The notes under the pieces: generated by a model
What the model was told of the DNA's origin: nothing
What the model saw: the letters and a program-made list of their open reading frames with translations, nothing else
Database searches by the model: none
In this document: piece after piece, positions 18,097-25,875 of the stretch
How the letters are laid out: each line of letters opens with the position of its first letter
Numbering within the stretch: position 1 is the first letter of the stretch
Position numbers and translations under genes: made by a program
DNA from: Alphaproteobacteria bacterium
GTDB lineage: Bacteria > Pseudomonadota > Alphaproteobacteria > Rhodospirillales > 2-02-FULL-58-16
Direction: 5' to 3'
DNA length: 42,220 nucleotides
Assembly: GCA_024278615.1 (NCBI GenBank)
Contig: JAJRSS010000291.1
Coordinates: 1 to 42,220, forward strand

Positions 18097-18138
18097 ATGA
18101 CTAGAGTCAATTTCCTATCTGGCTGAATGGACTAGAAT
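18097..18138 (+). promoter_or_regulatory. FNR-like box plus -10 element before the tetraheme cytochrome
   Basis: ATGACTAGAGTCAA (18097-18110) is a near-perfect dyad, 7 of 10 to the FNR consensus with the TGA/TCA cores intact. TAGAAT (18133-18138, 5 of 6 to TATAAT) is centred exactly 32 bp downstream, so the box would sit at -41.5. The leader to the ATG at 18238 would be about 93 bases. Confidence 0.6.
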
Positions 18139-18237
18139 TCGCCTATGTCAAATCATGTTTAGGCCCGAGTTCTTCAAGAGGTAGGGGCGTTAGGAACCGA
18201 CCAGCCGATAGCAATCGGGACGCAAAGGAGTAGGAAA

Positions 18238-18834
18238 ATGAAAAAGCTAAATTATTTAATGGCGGTGATGTTGGCGGCCGCCCTGTTCGGTTTCAGCAGC
18301 AGCGCCAATGCGCAACTTGCAAATCACGATCTTTCAACGGGCACCCAAAGTCCTTGTGTCGGTTGCCATACCCCGCACGAATCAGTTTCTAGCCTGATAC
18401 CGTTGTGGAACCATGAAACGACGACGGGGCCCTTCACGATGTACAGCAGCGATACCTTGGACGGCGCCATCGCCGGCTCGCCGCAAGGCTCATCCCTGGC
18501 GTGCCTCTCCTGCCACGACGGTACGGTGGGCGTAGATAATTTCGGCGGCACCACCGGTACCGCAGTCATGGGTGGCGGTACGGAGGGAGGCAAGGTGATC
18601 GGTACAAATCTGACCAATGACCACCCCATTTCCCTCACTTTCGACAATGGGGCGGATGCGGCATTGCAGCTCATCGGTGCCGTGCAAGCGTCCTCGCTGG
18701 TGCTTTTCGGCGCTGGCAATGACCAGGTTGAATGCGCAACCTGCCACAACGTGCACGAAAAATTGTCCGCTACGGGAAATAAGTACTTGCGGATCGCAGG
18801 GTCTACCCTGTGTGGAACCTGCCACACCCAGTAA
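18238..18834 (+). CDS. Tetraheme c-type cytochrome, paired-CXXCH family
   Basis: A 198-residue exported cytochrome with a signal peptide (cleavage near ANA-QL, residues 23-26). Four CXXCH sites: C40-H44 (CVGCH, in CVGCHTPHESVSSLIPLWN), C89-H93 (CLSCHDGT), C166-H170 (CATCHNVHEK) and C192-H196 (CGTCH at the very end). The HTPH, DHPIS and CHDGT segments also appear in the first part of the large cytochrome at 23791, so the two are related. A strong AAGGAG ribosome-binding sequence precedes the ATG, in keeping with high expression. Probably a soluble periplasmic or surface electron carrier. It is followed by a hairpin terminator, so it is likely a single-gene transcript. Confidence 0.93.
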   Translation: MKKLNYLMAVMLAAALFGFSSSANAQLANHDLSTGTQSPCVGCHTPHESVSSLIPLWNHETTTGPFTMYSSDTLDGAIAGSPQGSSLACLSCHDGTVGVDNFGGTTGTAVMGGGTEGGKVIGTNLTNDHPISLTFDNGADAALQLIGAVQASSLVLFGAGNDQVECATCHNVHEKLSATGNKYLRIAGSTLCGTCHTQ

Positions 18835-18879
18835 CCCCCGTATGGCATGCCATAACGAAAGCATGGCGTAACAAAAAAG

Positions 18880-18912
18880 GGGCGGCAAGTGGTCAATCAC
18901 TTGCCGCCCTTC
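18880..18912. terminator. Intrinsic terminator after the tetraheme cytochrome
   Basis: The 12-bp perfect stem GGGCGGCAAGTG / CACTTGCCGCCC (18880-18891 with 18898-18909) has a 6-base loop. A-rich sequence lies before it and T-rich sequence after it, so it could work in both directions. Confidence 0.8.
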
Positions 18913-19406
18913 GTGGTTTTGATCACCCCTTATTGAACTGATCGACCGCTGACTTTTTTTACCATTAAACGTCCACCGCCCGGACAGGGAAGAACCGGCG
19001 GTTTTAACGGAAACCGAGATCACCGCAGCCAAGGCGGGGCGGCAAAACAGACCCGGTGTGGCCGGTTAACGCCGCTCCCCACAACCGCCCGCCTGTCACG
19101 GGGGCCGAACGAAATTGCGCAGGGAAAAGAACAGACGATGGCCGAGCACTCTTCCCAGGACAACTCCTAACCGGTAAAAAAAGCGAGTCGCATTGTTCAA
19201 TTCGGCTGGACCACGGGATTCGGCCAAGGTATCATCACCGGGCGGAACAGAGAATTTACGAATAGTGCTAAGCTCTTAGCAGGTCGGGCCATGACAAAAT
19301 TGAGGCTGGTGATTCTCCAAAGGATTAACCTCAACCGTTCTTGTCAATGGAAGGGTGACGCCGGACGTACTCGCATCCTGGCGACCCGTGGATTGGGGCA
19401 AGAAAA
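18913..19406. other. Intergenic stretch before the triheme lipoprotein, no gene seen
   Basis: About 490 bases. Several short frames cross it, but none has a ribosome-binding sequence or protein-like composition. The promoter of the 19407-25617 gene run probably lies here, yet no FNR-like dyad or clear -35/-10 pair stands out. Confidence 0.4.
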
Positions 19407-20081
19407 ATGAAAGTCGTTCCCGCCGTTAAAAGCCTGTTCGCCCTTTGTGGTTTGCTGTTCATCGTTTCGTGCAGTGAACAGGGCCTCGCCCTCTTTTTCG
19501 ACATTCCCCAACCGACGCCCGAAGAACGGGCGGAGGAAGCAAGGATCCAAGCCGAAGCCAAGGCTATGGCCGAGGCCAAGGTAGCCAAGATGATGGCCGG
19601 CGGCACCCTTGACGGCCAAAGCGGGACAACCGGCGAAACGGCCGCCGCCGCTGAGGTTGAAGAAGAAGAAAGACCTGAAATCGAAAAAGCGGCGACCTGG
19701 AAACAAGCGAAGGGTTTTTTCCCCATGGACCGTGAAGGCCGCAAGGGCCGGCCCGATTGGACCGAAGCCGTGCGTCAGGGAATCATCCGGCCCCGCGAGT
19801 CCGTGGATGGCGTCAAGAAGCCGGCGCGGTTCATCTTCAAATACGATTTTTTTATCCCCACCGAAGAGCCGGGCTTCGAAGCTTATTTCCCCCACTCCAC
19901 CCACACGGAATGGATTGACTGCGCGAGCTGCCACCCAAAGATTTTTCCCGTACGGGGCGCCAAGATGACGAAAAAGGAAATGAAGAAGGGAAAGTACTGC
20001 GGCGTTTGCCACAGGAAAAAGAACGGCACCGCGTTCTGGCTTAAGGCTTGTGACCGCTGCCACCTTTTGGCCAAGGATTGA
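19407..20081 (+). CDS. Triheme c-type cytochrome lipoprotein
   Basis: A 224-residue protein with a lipoprotein signal (FIVSC, Cys22). A Glu/Ala-rich coil-prone segment (about 34-95) follows, then a C-terminal cytochrome c7/c3-like domain with three haem sites: C172-H176 (CASCH), C198-H202 (CGVCH) and C215-H219 (CDRCH). FPHSTHTEWIDCASC supplies histidines suited to bis-His ligation. The N-terminal coil looks like a tether that holds the haem domain away from the membrane. The next gene encodes a related triheme domain 8 bp downstream, so these two are tandem duplicates. The likely job is carrying electrons across the periplasm to the outer-membrane barrel; this is inferred from context. Confidence 0.88.
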   Translation: MKVVPAVKSLFALCGLLFIVSCSEQGLALFFDIPQPTPEERAEEARIQAEAKAMAEAKVAKMMAGGTLDGQSGTTGETAAAAEVEEEERPEIEKAATWKQAKGFFPMDREGRKGRPDWTEAVRQGIIRPRESVDGVKKPARFIFKYDFFIPTEEPGFEAYFPHSTHTEWIDCASCHPKIFPVRGAKMTKKEMKKGKYCGVCHRKKNGTAFWLKACDRCHLLAKD

Positions 20082-20089
20082 GTGCCGGG

Positions 20090-20581
20090 ATGATGCTTCG
20101 AATATTTTTTCTCGCCATTGCGTTCCTTGTCTCCGTTCAAGGTGTGGGACTGGCGAAATCCGACAAGGTGCCCGGTAATGTGATTATCGAAAGAATTGGC
20201 GAGGGAGAAAAGACCTACAACCAGGCCACGTTTCCCCACTGGATACATGCCATCAGGTACCGGTGTTTCGCCTGCCATCCGGCGCCATTCAAAATGGTGA
20301 AGTTCAAGCTGGAAAAAGGCACCCTCAAGCAGGACCGCCCACCTTTCGTGCTCCCGGTCGAGCAGAAAGCACCGGACAAGGATGACGCAAAAACAGAGGA
20401 AGACAAAAAGGGTAAAGGAAAAGCCAAGAAGGCGAAAGCAGGATCGAAGAAAGGCACCGCGGGTAAAGTCAAGGCCACACAGGGGCGAATGCATGGAGAA
20501 GAAAGCTGTGGGCTTTGCCATAACGGCAAAACCGCCTTCAAGGTTGAGTTCAAGACCTGTTCCCGATGCCATTTGGAATGA
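20090..20581 (+). CDS. Periplasmic triheme c-type cytochrome with Lys-rich insert
   Basis: 163 residues from the ATG at 20090, with a signal peptide to about residue 22 (VGLA-KSD). Three haem sites: C59-H63 (CFACH), C140-H144 (CGLCH) and C157-H161 (CSRCH). FPHWIHAIRYRCFACH matches the FPHSTHTEWIDCASCH segment of the upstream gene, so they are paralogues. An insert rich in Lys, Asp and Gly (about 95-130) separates the first haem from the others and may bind acidic partners or the membrane. A longer version from the TTG at 20078 is possible but would overlap the previous stop codon and has no advantage. Confidence 0.85.
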   Translation: MMLRIFFLAIAFLVSVQGVGLAKSDKVPGNVIIERIGEGEKTYNQATFPHWIHAIRYRCFACHPAPFKMVKFKLEKGTLKQDRPPFVLPVEQKAPDKDDAKTEEDKKGKGKAKKAKAGSKKGTAGKVKATQGRMHGEESCGLCHNGKTAFKVEFKTCSRCHLE

Positions 20582-20768
20582 TCATTGCAGGAAGCCGGGC
20601 AACAATCATACCTAAGTAGGGAAAGAAATTTGGATCGGTTCCGTGTCCGGCAATTTTTCTTTGTAAGGTGAAATCTTAAGTTGATCCGAGTTCGAGGCTT
20701 GCAGGGGATTCAACCATTGACCTTAGGTTGCCGATTTTCAAAAAGCGAGCGTCCACGGATATATTGGG

Positions 20769-22784
20769 ATGAAAACTTCTGCCCCGATCGGATGTGCCGT
20801 CTTGGCTGTCACCCTTTTTGGTGCGGCGGCGAACGCGTTGGCGGCCGATTGGGCTGTTTTCGAACCCTGGTTCGACCTGGATCCATGGGTTCATTTGGAA
20901 CCGAAGGATTGGGAGCTGACACTCGGCTTTGAAGGCTTCAATCGTTCGGGAGATACCGGGAAAAAGTCTGACTTTGAATTCGAAGAGTCACTTCTCATGG
21001 ACCAGGACGGATACATTCTCGACCCCAAAATCGCGACGTTTTCCTTGAGCAGCAGAGTTGCCTTGGAACAGGGAAGGTATAGCGAACCCAACTCGGGGAC
21101 GGTTGGTGAAACTAGCGGTACCCGCTTTGGTTTGTTCACTGACTATGACGCGAGGATAAGCCTTCTGCATGGCACATTGATTCCGCTGACGATTACCGGC
21201 CAGGCCACCCTTGATTCAGGGTCGCTGGACGGCGAGCTTGGGCGAAGGACGGAATTTACGAACCAGACCAACGATGTAACGGTTCTGTACAGGAACCCAT
21301 ACTTTCCTTCTTCCATTTCATATTCAGAAATATACGTGGATGAGTTGTCTTCCTCCGGTTTGAGCAGCGCCGAAAACCTGGAAGACAGCATACTGCGCAG
21401 GCTTCGGTTCAACGGACGAAGCAGCAAACTGAACCTTCAATTGAGCCAGGACTGGTTCAACGATCTGACCGATGCCACTACCCAGCAAGAGGATTACGCC
21501 AAAACCGAAGGCAGCGCATTTCATACCTTTTACTGGGGAAAGGGAAGCAGCCTGAATTCCTTTTTGCGGTACCAAGACAGAACCGGTTACAGTCCGAATA
21601 GAACTCTAAGCATCAGTGAATCGGCCACTTTGCGACACAGTTCCAAACTTCAGAGTTCATTCGACTACAGTTTTTCAAATGAGAAATATACAACAAAGAC
21701 GATCACCAATTCTGGTGCGGCCGAGGTCGTTCATCACCTCTATGACAACCTGACATCCACCCTCCGTCTTTCCGGTTCCAACGAAGACTCAGAAGCCAGC
21801 GATGAGAAGGAATACGACGCCAGGGTCGATTTCGATTACCGAAAAAATATTTTGTGGAACGGAAAGCTGACGCTCGGCGTTGGCGGCGGCTATGGCGTCA
21901 CCGACCGGAAAACAACCGAGGGCCTGCTTGAAGTGGTCGACGAATCCCACGTCGTTCCCATCGGCAGGATCGTTTCGTTGGAACGGCAATTCGTTGAAAC
22001 GACGACAATCGTTGTCACCAATCTGGCGGGAAACATTACCTATACCCTTGGGGTGGATTATACCTTTCAGGCGGCCGGTGATAACCACACCGAGCTGAAT
22101 ATCCTTCCCGCCGGGCTGATCATCGTCGGACAAACCATCCTGGTCGATTACAAGGTTCAACCGTTACCGACGCAGAAATTTTCGCGTCTGCCCTACAGCT
22201 TCAATGCAGGGTTGGATTTCGGATGGATTTTTGTTTACCAGAGGATAAATGGTGAACAGCAGAGCCTTATCTCCGGCCGGGACGCGGATTCGATAAACAA
22301 CAGTATTAATACAACAACGGGCGTTGAGTTCAGGTGGAATGGGTTCGGTGGGCGCGCGACTTTCGTGGCCGAAAAAACCCGTATCGATACGGGTAGTTTT
22401 AGAACGGATTCCTTCGATTTCAGGCAGACCTTTGAATACGCCATTGCATCCGATGCCACTTTTAATGCCAATACGAGTGAGAGTTTCATCACATCCGTCG
22501 ATAGGGAAATTACTGTATACTCTGGAAACGCGACGGTGAATTGGCGGCCCCTGCGGGGCATGACCATCCGGCCCGAGGCGAGCATATGGAAAAGAAAGTC
22601 AGAAGAGTCTTCCACGAGCCTGATCGCGGATACTGACGATACCTACGCCAGCGCGGGATTGTCCGTTCGCTGGCTTATCCGCTCGGTTGACCTGGACATG
22701 CGCTACACGCACAATCGCCGTTCTGGGTCCAGCTCCAATACGAAAGAGCATCGCCTAATGCTTACCGTTTCGAGAAAGTTCTGA
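20769..22784 (+). CDS. Outer-membrane beta-barrel protein (porin of a porin-cytochrome-like conduit)
   Basis: A 671-residue protein with a signal peptide (cleavage near ALA-ADW, residue 26). The rest is a long run of alternating polar/hydrophobic segments with aromatic ends (for example ITGQATLDSG, NVTVLYRN-like strands, FDYSFSNEKY, VDFDYRKNILW), and the protein ends LMLTVSRKF with the C-terminal phenylalanine typical of BAM-inserted barrels. It contains no CXXCH and only one Cys, in the signal peptide. I do not recognise an exact family. It sits between small periplasmic cytochromes and a large multiheme cytochrome, as the barrel does in porin-cytochrome conduits, and its size suits a pore able to sheath a cytochrome. 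The stop codon overlaps the next gene as TGATG. Confidence 0.82.
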   Translation: MKTSAPIGCAVLAVTLFGAAANALAADWAVFEPWFDLDPWVHLEPKDWELTLGFEGFNRSGDTGKKSDFEFEESLLMDQDGYILDPKIATFSLSSRVALEQGRYSEPNSGTVGETSGTRFGLFTDYDARISLLHGTLIPLTITGQATLDSGSLDGELGRRTEFTNQTNDVTVLYRNPYFPSSISYSEIYVDELSSSGLSSAENLEDSILRRLRFNGRSSKLNLQLSQDWFNDLTDATTQQEDYAKTEGSAFHTFYWGKGSSLNSFLRYQDRTGYSPNRTLSISESATLRHSSKLQSSFDYSFSNEKYTTKTITNSGAAEVVHHLYDNLTSTLRLSGSNEDSEASDEKEYDARVDFDYRKNILWNGKLTLGVGGGYGVTDRKTTEGLLEVVDESHVVPIGRIVSLERQFVETTTIVVTNLAGNITYTLGVDYTFQAAGDNHTELNILPAGLIIVGQTILVDYKVQPLPTQKFSRLPYSFNAGLDFGWIFVYQRINGEQQSLISGRDADSINNSINTTTGVEFRWNGFGGRATFVAEKTRIDTGSFRTDSFDFRQTFEYAIASDATFNANTSESFITSVDREITVYSGNATVNWRPLRGMTIRPEASIWKRKSEESSTSLIADTDDTYASAGLSVRWLIRSVDLDMRYTHNRRSGSSSNTKEHRLMLTVSRKF

Positions 22785-23791
22785 TGATCCGGTTTTGGCC
22801 TATTCTGCTTTTCGCGGTTCTGGTCGCGTGCGCGCCCGGCGAGAAAAAAGTTCGCCACGTCTACCCGCCAGAGGAAACTTTGCTCTGGCCCCCGCCTCCA
22901 CAGGAAGCAAGGATCAGATACCTGTACGCCTTCCATGAACCGGCGGACCTGGGCTTTCAACAGTCGTTCATTGAAGGCTTGTGGAAATTTCTGGCCGGGG
23001 AAGCGTTGCGGGGAATGGTCCGGCCATACGCCATCGCCGCCCAAGGCGATTCGGTCGCCATCGCCGATCCCGGCCTCGGCGTTCTGCACCTCTATAATAT
23101 GAAGGAAAAGACCTACAAGAGGATCGAAAAGGTAGCAGGCGAAAAGATCGTCTCGCCGGTCGGCGTGGCCATGGGTCCCGACCGGATTTATTTCGTCGAT
23201 TCCACGTTGGAAAAGATCTTTATTCTTGACCGCGATGGAACTTACCGGCGCACGGTTACCGGGCTCAAGCGTCCGACCGGAGTTGCGTATCATCGCGAAA
23301 CGGGCCGCCTTTACGTGGCCGATACCCTTGACCACCGGATTTCCGTTTTTAATGCCGAGGGAAATCCCCTTTTCAATTTTGGAGCAAGGGGGGGCGAGCC
23401 AGGTAAGTTCAACTATCCCACTCACATCACTTTGTCTGGAAGCACGCTTTATGTGAACGACACCATGAATTTCCGGGTTCAGACCTTTGACCTGGATGGC
23501 AAGTTCCTGTCCTCCTTCGGCAAGATCGGTGATGGCTCGGGATTCTTCGCCCAACCGAAAGGGGTGGGCGTGGATGCCGAAGGGCATGTGTACGTGGTCG
23601 ACGCCCTGTTCAATCGCATTCAAATTTTCGATCCTTCCGGTGTTTTCTTATTGGCCTTTGGCGCGCAGGGTAAACGCGCCGGCGAATTCTGGCTGCCGGC
23701 CGGTGTCTTTATCGACAATAACAAAATTTTTGTCGCCGATTCCTACAACCAGCGAGTCCAGGTGTTCGAATTTCTGGAGACGAAATCGTAA
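22784..23791 (+). CDS. NHL-repeat beta-propeller lipoprotein (second copy)
   Basis: 335 residues with a lipobox LVAC (Cys16). The segment LLWPPPPQEARIRYLYAF copies the LVWPSPPSQPRLKYVRS of the first NHL lipoprotein, so both come from one duplication. About six NHL repeats cover residues 80-330, for example PTGVAYHRETGRLYVADTLD and QPKGVGVDAEGHVYVVDALF. It overlaps the barrel stop codon by one base and its own stop codon overlaps the large cytochrome start by one base, so barrel, propeller and cytochrome are translated as a coupled unit. This argues for a stoichiometric complex at the outer membrane. Confidence 0.88.
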   Translation: MIRFWPILLFAVLVACAPGEKKVRHVYPPEETLLWPPPPQEARIRYLYAFHEPADLGFQQSFIEGLWKFLAGEALRGMVRPYAIAAQGDSVAIADPGLGVLHLYNMKEKTYKRIEKVAGEKIVSPVGVAMGPDRIYFVDSTLEKIFILDRDGTYRRTVTGLKRPTGVAYHRETGRLYVADTLDHRISVFNAEGNPLFNFGARGGEPGKFNYPTHITLSGSTLYVNDTMNFRVQTFDLDGKFLSSFGKIGDGSGFFAQPKGVGVDAEGHVYVVDALFNRIQIFDPSGVFLLAFGAQGKRAGEFWLPAGVFIDNNKIFVADSYNQRVQVFEFLETKS

Positions 23792-25035
23792 TGCGCCGCC
23801 TTTTTTTCATTCTTGTCCTTCTTCTCTGGTCCGTCCCGGCACTGGCTTCAGACATCCAGAACACGGTGCACAACCTGTCCACTTCGGGGCCGGGCCCGTT
23901 CAAAAGCCTGACCGTCGACCAGGTATGCGTGTTCTGCCACACACCGCACAACGCCTCGCCGCTGGCGCCCCTGTGGAACCGGCAGATGTCGGGGCAGGTC
24001 TACCTGGAATACGGCAGCTCAACTTTGGACGCCTCCCCCGGACAACCGACGGGCCAATCGCGTTTATGCCTCGCTTGTCACGATGGCACCGTAGCCTTGG
24101 GGGCACTGCTCAATCAGCCGAGCGGGCAAACCAACGACTTGTTGAGCACCCTGTTGACGGGAAGAGGTAATTTGGGGACCGACCTCGGCGACGATCATCC
24201 CATATCGTTCCTGTACGACGGCGGTTTGGCGGTGAAGGACCAGCAGTTGGCCCATCCGGCGGGCATCGGCCTTCCCCTCGAAAACAATGAATTGCAGTGC
24301 ACCACGTGCCACGAACCCCACGACAACAGCCTGGCGCCTTTCCTGCGCAAATCGGTCATGAACAGTCAGCTTTGCGTGACCTGCCATCAAAAGGCCGATG
24401 GCGCCTGGAACTGGAACAACTCATCGCACGCGACGTCCTCGGCGACGGCAAGCGGCGGAACGTCCCCCTGGGATGACAGGAAACCGGAATGGCGGGGGAC
24501 CACCGTTGCCCAGAACGGCTGCCTTAACTGCCATACCCCCCACAATGCGGCGACCCCTTCGTGGTTGCTCAAGTCGCAGGAGGAAGCCACCTGTTACGCC
24601 TGCCACAACGGCACCGTGGCGGCGACCAATATTCAAAGCGAGGCCACCAAACCCTACCGTCACCCGGTCGAGACAACACCCAATCCGGATCACGATTCGC
24701 CCCTGGTTGAAAAACCTTTGACCATGAACCTTCATGCCGAATGTTCGGACTGTCACAATCCCCATGGCGTGAAATCGGCATTGCCGATGATTTCCTTTAA
24801 TCCCGCCAGCCCCATGAACGGCCAACATACGACCGCGCCGGCGGCCAACGCCGTGATCGCGGGTGTGCCGGGCATCGACAGCGGCGGGGCGGTAAAGGCA
24901 AATATCGATAATCAATATGAGCTTTGTTTCAAGTGCCATGGTGTACCGGGAAAGAGCGCTTGTGGCACCGGCCGTTGCTCTACGGCCACGAGTTTCTCCA
25001 TGGTCCGGGCGGATGGCGAATATAATATCCGCTAA
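23791..25035 (+). CDS. Large multiheme c-type cytochrome, N-terminal part (8 haems), ended by an in-frame TAA
   Basis: 414 residues before the stop codon at 25033. The signal peptide is cleaved near ALA-SDI (residue 19). Eight CXXCH sites: C46 (CVFCHTPH), C93 (CLACHDGT), C170 (CTTCHEPHD), C195 (CVTCH), C244 (CLNCHTPH), C268 (CYACHNGT), C319 (CSDCHNPHG) and C379 (CFKCH). These are doubled-CXXCH family repeats with CHxPH pairs. The first two sites resemble the tetraheme protein at 18238. The same frame stays open past the TAA to 25617 with four more haem motifs and clear family continuity, so this is the front part of a 12-haem cytochrome. Either the gene carries a nonsense mutation, the stop is read through, or the base is a sequencing error. 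Confidence 0.88.
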   Translation: MRRLFFILVLLLWSVPALASDIQNTVHNLSTSGPGPFKSLTVDQVCVFCHTPHNASPLAPLWNRQMSGQVYLEYGSSTLDASPGQPTGQSRLCLACHDGTVALGALLNQPSGQTNDLLSTLLTGRGNLGTDLGDDHPISFLYDGGLAVKDQQLAHPAGIGLPLENNELQCTTCHEPHDNSLAPFLRKSVMNSQLCVTCHQKADGAWNWNNSSHATSSATASGGTSPWDDRKPEWRGTTVAQNGCLNCHTPHNAATPSWLLKSQEEATCYACHNGTVAATNIQSEATKPYRHPVETTPNPDHDSPLVEKPLTMNLHAECSDCHNPHGVKSALPMISFNPASPMNGQHTTAPAANAVIAGVPGIDSGGAVKANIDNQYELCFKCHGVPGKSACGTGRCSTATSFSMVRADGEYNIR

Positions 25036-25617
25036 AAGGTCAGCAGCAGCAGCCCCGGACTGGTTTCCTACCATCCCATCGATATCAATAATCCCAGCAA
25101 CAATTCGGAAGTGCCCAGCCTGCGGTCCGACATTCCCCTTAACCGATCGACCAGCCGTATCTATTGCACCGACTGCCACAGCAGCAATACCGCCTCCGCG
25201 GCGGGCGGAACCGGCCCCGACGGCCCCCATGGCTCCACGAACCCGGCGATGCTGACCCAGAGCTACAGCCTCGATCCATCAACCCCTTACAGTTCATCAA
25301 ACTATCAACTGTGTTACAAGTGTCATAGCGAATCAAAAATTCTGTCGGACGCCAGTGGCTTCCCCCACAAAAAGCACCTTAAATCTAAAAAAATGCACAG
25401 TAATAAAGAGTTTTCCTGTTCGGCCTGTCATGACCCGCATGGTTCAAAAAAATCGAAATACCTGATCAATTTCATGGTGAGCTCCAATTTCGGCGGTAAC
25501 GACGACATCACGCCGATCAGTGGAGAGAGCGAACCCCGCTGGCAGGATGACGGCCTGTACAAGGGCCGTTGTTACCTCGTCTGCCACGGCGAGACCCACA
25601 ATCCGGAGACGTATTAG
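25036..25617 (+). pseudogene. Distal part of the interrupted 12-haem cytochrome (4 haem motifs)
   Basis: Continues the frame of the 23791 gene directly after the TAA at 25033-25035, with no frameshift. The text KVSSSSPGLVSYHPIDINN joins naturally to the preceding RADGEYNIR, and the first in-frame ATG (25111) lies 25 codons into this text. Haem motifs are CTDCH, CYKCH, CSACHDPHG and a C-terminal CX3CH, CYLVCHGETH. An independent product from the ATG at 25111 would lack a signal peptide, and c-type haem is attached only outside the cytoplasm, so a separate functional protein is unlikely. One base change (for example GAA to TAA) would explain the break. Confidence 0.8.
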
Positions 25618-25777
25618 GGCCTGTGGAGCGTGCGTCATGTCGAGCCGAGTACGGCGAGGACGATTTCGGTAGCCCTATGCATGCCGGAGAAGGCATTCCA
25701 CGGTAGAGAAAAGCTCCATGGTTTCCGCCATGGATTGAAAAAATGGGAAGGATGGCTTCCCGGAACCGATCCCGAAC

Positions 25778-25819
25778 ATGATCTTGGTCAAGGATTAGTC
25801 CGGCGATAAAGGATATCAC
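25778..25819 (+). promoter_or_regulatory. FNR-like box plus -10 element before the nfn-kor operon
   Basis: ATGATCTTGGTCAA (25778-25791) matches the FNR consensus at 8 of 10 positions and closely resembles the box at 16166. TATCAC (25814-25819) is centred exactly 32 bp downstream. Transcription would start near 25826, about 50 bases before the nfnA start. Confidence 0.6.
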
Positions 25820-25875
25820 TATCTTCAATAGGTTAAAGGCATAGGGATGCGCTGAAAACGCGCAACAAGTTTCGC

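Noticed and set aside
17724-18110. 128-codon minus-strand and 63-codon plus-strand frames
   Set aside because: They run through a REP-like palindrome and, for the minus frame, the FNR-like promoter.
25033-25035. Selenocysteine or pyrrolysine recoding of the internal stop codon
   Set aside because: The codon is TAA, whereas those systems use TGA or TAG; no recoding hairpin was seen after it.
25111-25617. Independent small cytochrome starting at the ATG 25111
   Set aside because: It has no signal peptide or leader, and the text upstream of it in the same frame is part of the family sequence.
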